Assembly: GCF_002954445.1 (NCBI RefSeq)
Contig: NZ_MQWA01000001.1
Coordinates: 3,989,043 to 4,053,042, forward strand
DNA length: 64,000 bases
Source: Rubritalea profundi
Lineage (GTDB): Bacteria; Verrucomicrobiota; Verrucomicrobiia; Verrucomicrobiales; Akkermansiaceae
Direction of reading: 5' to 3'
Under the pieces are notes generated by a model. That model was given only the letters and a program-made list of their open reading frames with translations, made no database searches and was not told where the DNA came from. A program made the translations under genes and the position numbers. This document shows, piece after piece, positions 1-8,600 of this stretch (its first letter is position 1; every line of letters begins with the position of its first letter).

Positions 1-1
1 C

Positions 2-1465
2 AGGTTAATATACTACAGTAGCTCTGATCAAGATTTCCCTAAAAAGATTGGAGAGCTTAAAATTGGCGCCTTTGACTTTACGCAAGGTAGGCCTCCATTA
101 GACACGGAGTTTGAATCATTTCCTGATCACTATTTTTCTTTAGGGCAAGAAGACACTTATTATGAAAATCTAAATGAAATAGGTGACACATACAGAGCCG
201 AGGCCCTCATAGCCTTAAGAGACATAGCAGCAAATGACTCTATATATCAAGAAGTCAAAGAATTAGAGATCACTAAAATTTCTGTAACTAGAGGTGTGAA
301 AGAGTCTTGGATTCTTAATCAATTCAGACGCATGACTAAGGGGGCAGCCCGACTCACGGAATATGACTTTCTATATAATCTACCAAGGGCTAGAGGAGAT
401 CAAAGCTCGGGTAGAACGCTATCGTTTGTGGTCAAACCCGAGTCGTTACCGCCATCGAACATTCACGTTCTGATAGGTAGAAACGGCGTAGGCAAGAGCC
501 GTACGCTAAACAAGATGGCAAAATCTCTGATCTACCCATCAAGGTCTGCAGCTCAACACGGAAATTTCGTTACGAGGACTGGAAGCAGAATGCAAGCTGG
601 CAACTACCTATTCTCTAACTTAGTTTCTGTCAGTTTTAGCGCTTTCGATGATTTTGACCTCTCAGCTGAAGACTCCGAACTGACTTATAAATATATAGGC
701 TTACGCAGGACTAGCAATCGAGGAGCGCCAGTGGGCACCCCGAAAAGCCCAGATATGCTTGCAAATGATTTCCATGAAAACTTTTGCGCTTGTTCGGCAG
801 CTTCAGCTAAAACGAGAAGATTAAAATTGGTCATAGAGAGACTATCCAATGATACTCTCTTCGCATATACGAACCCTCTATGCCTATTTGAGATGTGGGA
901 GAGTCATAAACCAGCCGTCGACACACCTGAAGCATGGTCTATAGCAAATGAAGGTCATAGACTCGAGGTATGTAAGTGGTTTAAAAAACTTAGTTCAGGG
1001 CACCAAATTATACTTCTAACCCTCACGGCTTTAGTTGAGCACACGGAAGAGAAGACACTAGTTCTACTTGATGAACCAGAAGGTCACCTCCATCCCCCTC
1101 TCATTGCAGCATTTATTAGAGCTCTCTCGGACTTGCTCACAGACCGAAACGGCGTAGCTATTGTAGCTACTCACTCCCCTGTAATTTTACAAGAAGTTCC
1201 AAAAAGCTGTGTCTGGAGAATGGATAGATATGGAGCTGATGTTAGCTTAAGCCGACCCACGATTGAAACATTCGGTGAAAACACAGGTATATTAACTCGG
1301 GAAATTTTTGGGATAATCGTCGATCAAGCCGGCTTTCATTCCTTACTCGAGCAGGCCGTGGATAATTTCGTTTCGTTCGATGAAGCTATGGAAGATTTTA
1401 ATGGCTCACTAGGGTTCGAAGCTCAAGCGATCTTAAGAAACCTATTCGCGACTAAAAATCAATAG
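2..1465 (+). CDS. AAA/ABC-type ATPase, Septu PtuA-like (5' end outside window)
   Basis: The reading frame is open from the first bases, so the N-terminus lies to the left and 487 residues are visible. Walker A is GRNGVGKS near visible residue 159. Walker B is LVLLDEPEGHLHPP near 355, followed by a switch histidine in ATHSP. This is the OLD/RecF-like ABC ATPase pattern of AAA_15/AAA_21 defence ATPases. The stop is 3 bp before an HNH nuclease gene, the arrangement of Septu (PtuA + PtuB) and of retron-associated ATPase-HNH effectors. Family knowledge: the ATPase senses infection or nucleotide state and controls the nuclease. The gene is visibly more A+T-rich than the genes from 2.3 kb onward, which fits recent transfer. 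Other defence ATPase families are possible. A GTG at 296 gives a shorter frame but the upstream codons look coding. Confidence 0.75.
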   Translation, partial: RLIYYSSSDQDFPKKIGELKIGAFDFTQGRPPLDTEFESFPDHYFSLGQEDTYYENLNEIGDTYRAEALIALRDIAANDSIYQEVKELEITKISVTRGVKESWILNQFRRMTKGAARLTEYDFLYNLPRARGDQSSGRTLSFVVKPESLPPSNIHVLIGRNGVGKSRTLNKMAKSLIYPSRSAAQHGNFVTRTGSRMQAGNYLFSNLVSVSFSAFDDFDLSAEDSELTYKYIGLRRTSNRGAPVGTPKSPDMLANDFHENFCACSAASAKTRRLKLVIERLSNDTLFAYTNPLCLFEMWESHKPAVDTPEAWSIANEGHRLEVCKWFKKLSSGHQIILLTLTALVEHTEEKTLVLLDEPEGHLHPPLIAAFIRALSDLLTDRNGVAIVATHSPVILQEVPKSCVWRMDRYGADVSLSRPTIETFGENTGILTREIFGIIVDQAGFHSLLEQAVDNFVSFDEAMEDFNGSLGFEAQAILRNLFATKNQ

Positions 1466-1468
1466 TCT

Positions 1469-2323
1469 ATGATCAAATTCGAGCTTCCTCCTATTAGCGC
1501 AATCGAGAGCTATGAACTATGCATCAGTAAAGTCAGAGTCATGCAGTCTCAGCCTGACCTGAAAGTTAGGTTCGAGTCTATTGCTCAAGAAATCAATACC
1601 CGTGAGAACACATACATTGATCATGCCCCTAAGTATGATCTACACCTCCTACCTAAGGATGAAGTAGCTATTGGATCAGTTACCAATAAAGAGCTTGTAA
1701 AAGTCTACACCGATAGGATGGCGAAAGAAAAGGCTGCAGGCTACTCTATATATTCTCGAATTATGGTCACTCAAGGCGACCTAAAAATGTGTCCGTATTG
1801 TGGTACACGCCCCTTCAACACTCTAGATCACTTCCTACCTGAAAGCCGCTACCCAGCATACGTTGTTACTCCATGTAACCTAATCCCCTCATGTTCAGAG
1901 TGCAACAAAGAGAAACATGCTGATGTTCCGAGCTCTCAAAATGATCATTACATTCACCCCTATTTCGACGATGACACGAGTTCTGAATGGGTAATAGCCG
2001 AGCTTGATGCTACATGGTCTGCTGTTTCATACAGAACTACCTCGCCAACTCATTGGTCACCTGAACAACTAGCCAGAGCTCAACACCACTTTGATCAACT
2101 CAAACTTGCAGAATTATATGCAACGTACTCAGCTGATGAGCTAGCATGTCAAAAACTCACTCTCACCAGCCTAACTGAAACAGCCGGTATAGATATTACT
2201 AGGCTTCACTTAGAGAAGCAACTTGAGGCAGCTCGATCAATTAACGTAAACAGTTGGAAAGCCCCTTTATACAGGGCTATTCTAAACTCCTTGCCTGATT
2301 TCCTTGAAGCTCTGTCGGACTAA
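1469..2323 (+). CDS. HNH endonuclease, Septu PtuB-like
   Basis: A 284-residue protein with a zinc-finger HNH core at about 108-146: CPYCG, then the catalytic-type DHFLP, then NLIPSC and CSECN. This CxxC...DHxxP...N...CxxC spacing is typical of the PtuB/retron-associated HNH family. The start is 3 bp after the ATPase stop, so the two are surely co-transcribed. The predicted role is the DNA- or RNA-cleaving effector of the ATPase-nuclease pair in the cytoplasm. The N-terminal 100 residues are helical and probably contact the ATPase (inference). A+T-rich like its partner. Membership of the HNH family is near certain; assignment to Septu rather than another ATPase-HNH system is an inference from gene pairing. 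Confidence 0.78.
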   Translation: MIKFELPPISAIESYELCISKVRVMQSQPDLKVRFESIAQEINTRENTYIDHAPKYDLHLLPKDEVAIGSVTNKELVKVYTDRMAKEKAAGYSIYSRIMVTQGDLKMCPYCGTRPFNTLDHFLPESRYPAYVVTPCNLIPSCSECNKEKHADVPSSQNDHYIHPYFDDDTSSEWVIAELDATWSAVSYRTTSPTHWSPEQLARAQHHFDQLKLAELYATYSADELACQKLTLTSLTETAGIDITRLHLEKQLEAARSINVNSWKAPLYRAILNSLPDFLEALSD

Positions 2324-2325
2324 TC

Positions 2326-2661
2326 ATGATCTCCCACGCAAAAACCATCCAGATATTCCTGCCCGACGGTAACCCGCGAGGTATGAAGATCGCCGAGTTC
2401 ACCAGCCGCACAATCCAAGCCGTACAGGTGCCACGCACCCAGCTAGAGCTAGCACTCAAACGCTCTGAGCTTGCGAATGTCGGCGTCTACTTCCTCTTCG
2501 GCGACACGACACCCGGCAAGCTCACCCAGCTCTACATCGGCGAAGCTGAAGACTGCGGCACACGTCTCAAACAACACAACAAGCAGAAGGACTGGTGGAA
2601 CGTAGCGCTGGTGTGCATATCCAAGACCATGGAGTTCACCAAGGCGCACTTCAGAGAATAG
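2326..2661 (+). pseudogene. GIY-YIG nuclease family protein, N-terminal fragment
   Basis: The translation begins MISHAKTIQIFLPDGNPRG and runs through VGVYFLFGDT and LYIGEAEDC, the GIY-YIG core (here GVY...YIG), as in the family of about 280-300 residues that ends in a DUF4357 domain. The frame stops after 111 residues at AHFRE, where intact relatives continue. The stop codon arises from the inverted repeat that starts at 2656. A C-terminal scrap of the same family survives at 3131-3178. The middle of the gene, roughly 170-180 codons, is gone, so this is a broken gene. GIY-YIG genes of this type often sit inside type I restriction loci, which fits hsdR downstream. A retained nuclease fold in the fragment cannot be excluded. 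Confidence 0.75.
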
Positions 2662-3125
2662 TGAATGATGAGGATTGAATGGTGAAAGCTAGGACGATGA
2701 AGCAGAAGCATGAAGAGTGAAATCTAGGACGATGAAACAAGGAAAAGACATACAGGAGCGCTCCTTTGAGTTTGCAGCACGCGTGGTGAAACTTTGTCAG
2801 AAGTTGAATGATTCTCCAGGCGTTTCGCGCACGCTTTCTAACCAACTTCTCCGATCAGGAACCTCTGTTGGTGCCAACATTGAGGAAGCACAAGGCAGCC
2901 AAAGCAAACGCGACTTCACGGCTAAAATGTCTATTGCCTGTAAAGAGGCCCGCGAGACTCACTACTGGCTGCGGCTACTCATTAAATGCGATATCATTGC
3001 CGAAGCTCAGCTCTCAGGCTTGCTCGACGAATCCAACCAACTTGTCGCCATCCTCACCACCATTGTAAAAAATTCCCGCGAAGCCTAACTTCCATTCACT
3101 TTTCAATCTTCACCATTCACTCTTC
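2656..3125. mobile_element. Four-helix-bundle ORF unit with 31-bp imperfect terminal inverted repeats
   Basis: The stretch 2656-2686 matches the reverse complement of 3095-3125 at about 26 of 31 positions (core GTGAATGATGAGGATTGAA against GTGAATGGTGAAGATTGAA). Between the repeats lies only the S23/four-helix-bundle ORF. On the left the repeat begins exactly where the GIY-YIG gene breaks; six bases right of the right repeat the tail of that same gene resumes. A near-direct repeat, GTGAAA(G/T)CTAGGACGATGAA, also occurs at 2682 and 2717, just before the ORF. I read this as a small inserted unit that came with, or caused, loss of the central part of the host gene. No transposase is present. Confidence 0.55.
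2732..3088 (+). CDS. Four-helix bundle protein (S23 / 23S rRNA intervening-sequence type)
   Basis: A 118-residue, all-helical protein. It carries the family signature RSFEFAARVVKLCQKL, then QLLRSGTSVGANIEEAQG, a KARETHYWLRLL-like segment (KEARETHYWLRLLIKCDII) and a C-terminal helix. This is the pentameric four-helix-bundle family first noticed inside 23S rRNA intervening sequences, related in fold to the Avd protein of diversity-generating retroelements. Its function is unknown; RNA or nucleic-acid binding is suspected. The ATG at 2732 is preferred over a GTG at 2717 because the family motif starts just after it. It lies inside an inverted-repeat unit that disrupts a GIY-YIG gene. Confidence 0.85.
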   Translation: MKQGKDIQERSFEFAARVVKLCQKLNDSPGVSRTLSNQLLRSGTSVGANIEEAQGSQSKRDFTAKMSIACKEARETHYWLRLLIKCDIIAEAQLSGLLDESNQLVAILTTIVKNSREA

Positions 3126-3130
3126 TATTG

Positions 3131-3178
3131 TACCCAGACGGCAAGACACTGGATGAAGTGAAGCGGAAGAACAGCTAA
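3131..3178 (+). pseudogene. C-terminal remnant of GIY-YIG/DUF4357 gene
   Basis: The frame reads YPDGKTLDEVKRKNS followed by a stop. This resembles the extreme C-terminus of DUF4357 (a W-x-x-x-DGKTLDE-like ending) found in full-length GIY-YIG proteins related to the fragment at 2326-2661. It is in a different frame from that fragment and directly follows the right inverted repeat, so it marks the far side of the disruption. Confidence 0.55.
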
Positions 3179-3215
3179 GCTGCGACCTCTAGACTAAACA
3201 GCAACAAATACCCCC

Positions 3216-3235
3216 ATTTCACCATCCGGTGAAAT
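3216..3235. promoter_or_regulatory. Palindromic operator 1 of the AbiE-like locus
   Basis: The site is ATTTCACCATCCGGTGAAAT, with perfect 8-bp arms around ATCC. The same core TTTCACC-N4-GGTGAAA recurs 66 bp downstream, and isolated GTGAAA half-sites lie at about 3247 and 3312. Known AbiEi antitoxins repress their own operon by binding inverted repeats, so this is probably an autoregulatory operator. Confidence 0.75.
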
Positions 3236-3281
3236 ATCTAATATTAGTGAAAACTTGACAACGCAACCACGTTTTGACAGG

Positions 3282-3301
3282 GTTTCACCAAACGGTGAAA
3301 C
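3282..3301. promoter_or_regulatory. Palindromic operator 2 of the AbiE-like locus
   Basis: The site is GTTTCACCAAACGGTGAAAC, perfect 8-bp arms around AAAC, centre 66 bp from operator 1. It ends 8 bp before the preferred ATG at 3309. Two TTGACA-like hexamers (3255-3260, 3274-3279) lie between the palindromes, so a protein bound at both sites would cover a promoter there. The region would be coding if the TTG at 3255 were used as start, which I think unlikely. Confidence 0.75.
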
Positions 3302-3308
3302 AACGAAC

Positions 3309-4418
3309 ATGAGTGAAAAAACAATAGAGGAGTTCCAGCAAGAGGCGCATGCATACCTGCAGACTTACCTTGGTAAATTACCTAGTGTCGAGTCTGTACC
3401 GGAGCACCAATGGGTTGGTCGAGAAGTCGGTCACCCCTCTGACCTTCGTTATTCCCTCAAGCAAGTAGTGCATGTCGGAGATTCCACGTGGACTCTCCAT
3501 GCTGTGCTTCTACCTAACGCTCAACCACGCCATCTGCGCAACGCCATCTACGCTGCGAAAGCGCAGTGGAAGCGACAGCCTACCTCCAACACCTACCTAC
3601 TCATCGTATCCCCCTACATCTCCGAACAAGCGGCGGCAATCTGTCGCGAGGAAGACGTGGGCTACCTTGACCTTAGCGGTAACGCCTACCTCTCGTTTAG
3701 CTCCGTCTACGTTGAAATAGCGGGGAAACCCAACCTGTACAAAGAATCACGCCCACTCAAGTCCCTCTTCTCGGAGAAATCCTGCCGGGTGCTGAGGGCA
3801 CTACTACAAGGCCCACTAAAAGCGCATAAGGTGCAGGACCTCGCCACAACTGCGGGTGTCAGTCTAGGGCTGGTCAGTAAGGTGCGTAAGCTACTCATCG
3901 ATCACGAGTATGCGCATGACACCGAGAAGGGCATTATCATCACCCAGCCCGGCAAGCTGCTGGATGCCTGGTTAGCGGCAGATAAGTTCAGCGAGCGCAC
4001 TGAGGTCCGAGAGTATTCCATACTGGAGTGCGACGTAGAACATCTCTCTAGTTCCATCGAGGCTATGCTAGTGCCTGCGCTGGATATCGATCTGGCTTAC
4101 ACCCAGTGGTATGCAGGCTACTTGAGGAAACCCTACACCGTTCCCCCGGTGGTGAGCCTTTATGTCAGTGACTTCATTGACGAAATTTCACTAAAAACTA
4201 TTCTACAAGCCCGTCGTGTAAAATCAGGAGGCAGACTCCGCCTGATACGCAGTAAAGACCATAAAGGGGTGACGTTAGGTAAGCAACAGGTCAACGGCCA
4301 CACATTAGTCTCTGACCTACAGATCCTCCTCGATCTCCAAGGTGCCGGGCTGCGTGCGGATGAACAAGCAAATGAGCTGAGAACTGACGATAACTTCAAC
4401 GGAGGCTGGAAAGCATGA
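3309..4418 (+). CDS. Type IV toxin-antitoxin antitoxin/regulator, AbiEi family
   Basis: A 369-residue protein from ATG 3309. An upstream in-frame TTG at 3255 would add 18 residues but sits in the operator/promoter region. An N-terminal restriction-endonuclease-like region (about 1-150, including the family-typical YLDLSGNAYL) is followed by a winged helix at about 157-215 (CRVLRALLQGPLKAHKVQDL, then AGVSLGLVSKVRKLL). The C-terminal part is of AbiEi_2-like type. The ATGA overlap with the next gene, a nucleotidyltransferase, is the classic AbiEi-AbiEii bicistron. Family knowledge: AbiEi represses the operon through inverted repeats and neutralises AbiEii without forming a stable complex. Two matching palindromes directly upstream support autoregulation. 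Confidence 0.75.
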   Translation: MSEKTIEEFQQEAHAYLQTYLGKLPSVESVPEHQWVGREVGHPSDLRYSLKQVVHVGDSTWTLHAVLLPNAQPRHLRNAIYAAKAQWKRQPTSNTYLLIVSPYISEQAAAICREEDVGYLDLSGNAYLSFSSVYVEIAGKPNLYKESRPLKSLFSEKSCRVLRALLQGPLKAHKVQDLATTAGVSLGLVSKVRKLLIDHEYAHDTEKGIIITQPGKLLDAWLAADKFSERTEVREYSILECDVEHLSSSIEAMLVPALDIDLAYTQWYAGYLRKPYTVPPVVSLYVSDFIDEISLKTILQARRVKSGGRLRLIRSKDHKGVTLGKQQVNGHTLVSDLQILLDLQGAGLRADEQANELRTDDNFNGGWKA

Positions 4419-5251
4419 ACGAACAAAGACCTACAGAACTCACCAACTACCCAGCGCACAGTCTAGTATCTGCAGAAGTGGCCTTACTAGAAATGTGGCA
4501 AGGTCTAGAGAACTACCATCGTGACCTTGTGTTGGTAGGAGGTCTCGCAGTCCACTACCACACCAAGGATAAAACCCAACCGCGTTACCGTGGCACCTGC
4601 ACCCTAGACATCGATCTAGGAATCAGCCTTGCTACTGATGGCGGCATGTCTGGATCAGTCGACTGGGACCTAGGGATGCTAGGCTACAGGCCTGATGAGA
4701 ATAGGCGCATGGTCAAGCGTGGTGAGTTTGGCAACCTCTACATCGACTTCCTCACTGAGCACCGACCTGCTAACCTGCCAGGCACCCGGAATGTCAGCGA
4801 CGTAACTGCGACTGTGTGCCCAGGAATCGACCGGGCTCTAGCATGTAGGAAGTTAGTGCCGATCACAGGGCTCAATCGCCATGAGGAAGAACAAGTCTTT
4901 CACATCCCGCTCTGCGGTATAGGCCCCCTTCTCGTACTCAAGCTTAATGCCTTTGGTCAGCGAAACGAACAAGACCGCATGAAGGACGCCTACGATATTC
5001 TAGTTGCTGTGAGCTCCTACTCAGAGGGCGCACAGGCCGCTATCGATGGCTTCCTAGCTGAAGCGAGCGAGGACAACTCAGGCTTCGCCTTCGCCCAACA
5101 AGTACTGCGCGAACATTTTAGTGAAGACACATCGGCCGGACCACGGGCAGCCTGCAACTTTTACCTTGGTGCAGGTGGCGGCAATGAAGAAGAAAGAGAT
5201 CTACTACGCCAAGACCTAGTGAGCATAGCTCTCTCCCTTTTAGGTGACTAA
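4415..5251 (+). CDS. Nucleotidyltransferase toxin, AbiEii/AbiGii-like
   Basis: A 278-residue protein whose start overlaps the AbiEi stop by 4 bp. It shows the nucleotidyltransferase signature GGLAVHYH near 41-48 and TLDIDLGI near 62-69, giving the GG...DxD metal/nucleotide site of the AbiEii/MenA-like DNA-polymerase-beta superfamily. A later KLNAFGQRNEQDRMKDAYDI segment supplies the conserved Lys and the K-D-x-x-D element of this toxin family. Family knowledge: AbiEii-type toxins add nucleotides to tRNA acceptor ends or otherwise block translation when the antitoxin fails, causing growth arrest during phage infection. The alternative is a general nucleotidyltransferase-like protein; pairing with AbiEi favours the toxin. 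Confidence 0.72.
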   Translation: MNEQRPTELTNYPAHSLVSAEVALLEMWQGLENYHRDLVLVGGLAVHYHTKDKTQPRYRGTCTLDIDLGISLATDGGMSGSVDWDLGMLGYRPDENRRMVKRGEFGNLYIDFLTEHRPANLPGTRNVSDVTATVCPGIDRALACRKLVPITGLNRHEEEQVFHIPLCGIGPLLVLKLNAFGQRNEQDRMKDAYDILVAVSSYSEGAQAAIDGFLAEASEDNSGFAFAQQVLREHFSEDTSAGPRAACNFYLGAGGGNEEERDLLRQDLVSIALSLLGD

Positions 5252-5603
5252 CGAGACGCCCTAACTTTTCCGCTGGTAACGGCACTAGCTACAAGCTAAC
5301 AGTTTAGCATGCGTGGTGCACGCAGCTACTTATGTCCTACTCCCGCCCATGGAAAAACCGCACTAAGCAACTAAGAAATGTGTGCACCTATAATTGGGAG
5401 GACTGGCCTCCATGGAAGTAACACCAGACATCAGGGCAAAAGAAAACCCCCGCGTTTCCGAAGAAAGAGGCGGAGGCCGTATTGACTTTTATTTCGCACA
5501 GATATCCGGATCCGTCAACTTATTAGTGCCCCACACACCAACAAGCATCAGCAGTCACGTTGACCCTTCACACTTTAAACTCCCAACTTCACACTCCTAA
5601 TAC
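5252..5603. other. Non-coding spacer before hsdR
   Basis: No convincing gene. A 68-codon frame (5394-5600) has no family features and low-complexity content. The end, 5560-5598, read on the minus strand, carries GTGTGAAG-type direct repeats that resemble the inverted repeats of the 2656-3125 unit in degenerate form. No clear terminator follows the AbiE-like pair. Confidence 0.5.
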
Positions 5604-8600
5604 ATGTCCTACACCGAAGACCATCTCGTCGAGCAACCCGCCATAGCTATCCTGAAAGACCAGCTTGGCTGGGAGTACCTGAATTGTTACAGCGAGACAT
5701 TCGGTGAGGCTGGCACGCTCGGGCGCAAGACGAAGCATGAGGTTGTGCTAAAGAGCCGACTACGCGCCGCTCTGGTCAGGCTCAACCCAGCCGTCCCGGA
5801 AGAAGGTATCGACCAGGCGCTAGAAGAACTTCCACGCGATCGCTCGGCACTGAGTCTAGTAGAAGCGAACCGAGAAATCTATCACCTGCTGAAGGAAGGC
5901 GTGAAGGTCAAGGTCACTGACCCGGCAAACCAGCAGCAGGAAACCAAACAGGTGGCAGCTATCGACTGGAGCACGCCTGAGAACAACGACTACTTCCTCA
6001 CCTCCCAGCTCTGGGTGGAAGGTGAGCACTACACCAAGCGCCCGGACTGCGTAGGCTTTGTCAACGGACTCCCTCTCGTGCTGATGGAGTTCAAGAAGCC
6101 GAGTGTCCGCGTCAGCGAAGGGTTCAACAAGAACATCAAGGACTACAAGTCGAGCATCCCGAAGTTGTTTCACTACAATGCCTTCATCCTAGTCTCCAAT
6201 GGAGTGGAGAACAAACTAGGCAGCCTGACTGCGCCGTGGGAGCACTACAACGACTGGAAGAAGGCGGCGAGTGAGAGCGAAGAACCGGAAACCAGCTTAG
6301 ACAATTTACTGATTGGCACATGTGAGCCTAGCAGGCTGATCGATCTACTAGAGAGCTACACGCTCTTTTCCGAGAGCAAGGGCACGGTCAACAAGCTAGT
6401 CGCGCGTAACCACCAGTTCCTCGGAGTGAACCGCACCGTGGAAGCTCTGCAAACGACCAAGGACCACCGGGTCGGTGTATTCTGGCACACCCAGGGCTCA
6501 GGCAAGAGTTACTCGATGGTGTTCTTTGCTGAGAAGGTTTTCCGTAAGATAGCAGGCAACTGGACCTTTGTGATTATCACCGACCGCAAGGAACTCGATA
6601 AACAGATTTACCGTACCTTTGCTACTTGTGGTGCTGCACGTGGTGTCGAGTGCCACGCGGAGAACTCCAAGCAACTACGCACGCTGCTAGGACAGGACCA
6701 CCGTTACGTGTTCACACTGATTCACAAGTTCCGTACCGAACCCGGCGAGACACACCCAGTGCTCTCCGAGCGCGACGACATTATCGTGCTCACTGACGAA
6801 GCGCACCGCAGCCAGTACAACACGCTCGCGATGAATATGCGCAGCGCTCTGCCGAATGCTAAGTTCGTCGCCTTCACCGGCACACCACTCATCTCTGGAG
6901 AAGAACGGACGAAAGAGGTCTTCGGTGAATACTCAAGTGTCTACGACTTTAAACAATCCGTCGACGATGGCGCGACTGTCCCCCTCTACTACGAGAACCG
7001 CACGCCTGAGCTAGAGATCACTAACCCAGATCTCAACGAGGAAATCTACGATGTCATCGAAGATGCCAACCTCGACGAAGATCAGGAGAAGAAGTTGGAA
7101 CTAGTCCTTGGCAAGAAGTACCACCTTATCACCCGGGACGACCGGCTCGAAAAGATCGCCAAAGACATTGTCCACCACTTCCTCAACCGTGGCTACCAAG
7201 GTAAGGCTATGGTGGTATCCATCGATAAGCTCACCACACTGAAGATGTACCACAAGGTTCACGACGAGTGGTTAGCCGAGACCGAACGTGTCCGCACCAA
7301 GGTTCTAGCCATGAGCCCGCAGTCACCTGACTACGCAGGACTCCACGCACGCCTCACTATCCTCACCGATACCGACATGGCTGTGGTCGTCTCGACCGGT
7401 CAGAACGAAGTCGAGGACATGAAGAAGCACGGCATCGATATGCGACCGCACCGTGAGCGCATCATCAAAGAGGATCTAGAAGAACGCTTCAAGGACCCCG
7501 AGGACAATTTCCGTATCGCCTTTGTCTGTGCGATGTGGCTGACCGGCTTTGACTCTCCTAACTGCTCGACTCTCTATCTCGACAAGCCGATGCGTGGTCA
7601 CACGCTGATGCAGACTATCGCCCGTGCCAACCGGGTCTATGGCGACAAGATGAACGGACTCATCATCGACTACGCCAACGTCTTCCAGGAACTTGAGAAA
7701 GCACTGGCGATCTACGGCACAGGCAGCAAGGGCGGTGAGCTCCCAGTGAAGGATAAGACTGAGCTCGTCGAGGCCCTCACGATAGCACTAGAGCAGGTTG
7801 CTGATTTTTGTAGTAAACAAGGCGTTAGTCTCAGTGACGTTCAGCAAGACACGCAGAAGCACTTCTATTCGGCGGTCAACTCACTGCTGAAGAACGACGA
7901 GATCAAGGACAATTTCCTAGCGCAAGCTACCGACGTCAACAGGCTCTACAAGGCTGTGATGCCAGACCCGATCATTCCGACTCTCGCCCCGACTTGCCAG
8001 GTCATCAGTGAACTAGCTAAAGCCATCCATGCCACGAAGCCGCTGGTAGACATCTCTCAAGTGCTCGATGACATCAGCAGTAAGCTCGACTCCTCCATCA
8101 TCGCTGAGCCCCAGCTAGAGCCCGGTGCTGTAGCCAAGACTGTCGACCTCAGTAAGATCGACTTCGAAGCGCTAGAGAGCAAATTTGAACAGACTCCGAA
8201 CAAGAACACCGAGACGCAGAAGCTCCGGGCGCTCATCGAGCAGAAGCTTGATAAGCTGATCCGCCTGAACAGCACGCGCCACGACTACCTAGATCGCTTC
8301 CACAAGATGATCGAAGACTACAACAACGGTGCCCACAGCATCGAAGAACTCTTCGAGCAACTCGTCAACCTATCCAAGGAACTCAACGAGGAAGAACAGC
8401 GCCACATGCGCGAGAACATCAGCGAGGAAGAACTCGCGGTGTTCGACATCCTCACTCGCCCGGGTCCAGACCTAAGCGATGCTGAAACCACAGCGATCAA
8501 GAAAGTCTGCCGTGATATGCTAGCCAAGCTCAAGACCGAGAAGCTAGTACTCTCCTGGCGTCAGAAGCGCACAGCCAGAGCAGCAGTGCGTATCGCCATC

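Noticed and set aside
2682-2736. Diversity-generating retroelement around the four-helix-bundle gene (Avd-like)
   Set aside because: No reverse transcriptase, template repeat or variable target gene nearby; the protein fits the S23 family better.
3255-3308. TTG start extending the AbiEi gene by 18 residues
   Set aside because: The TTG is part of a TTGACA promoter-like box between two operators; ATG 3309 fits better.
5394-5600. 68-codon frame before hsdR
   Set aside because: No family likeness, low-complexity end, no ribosome-binding site; treated as spacer.
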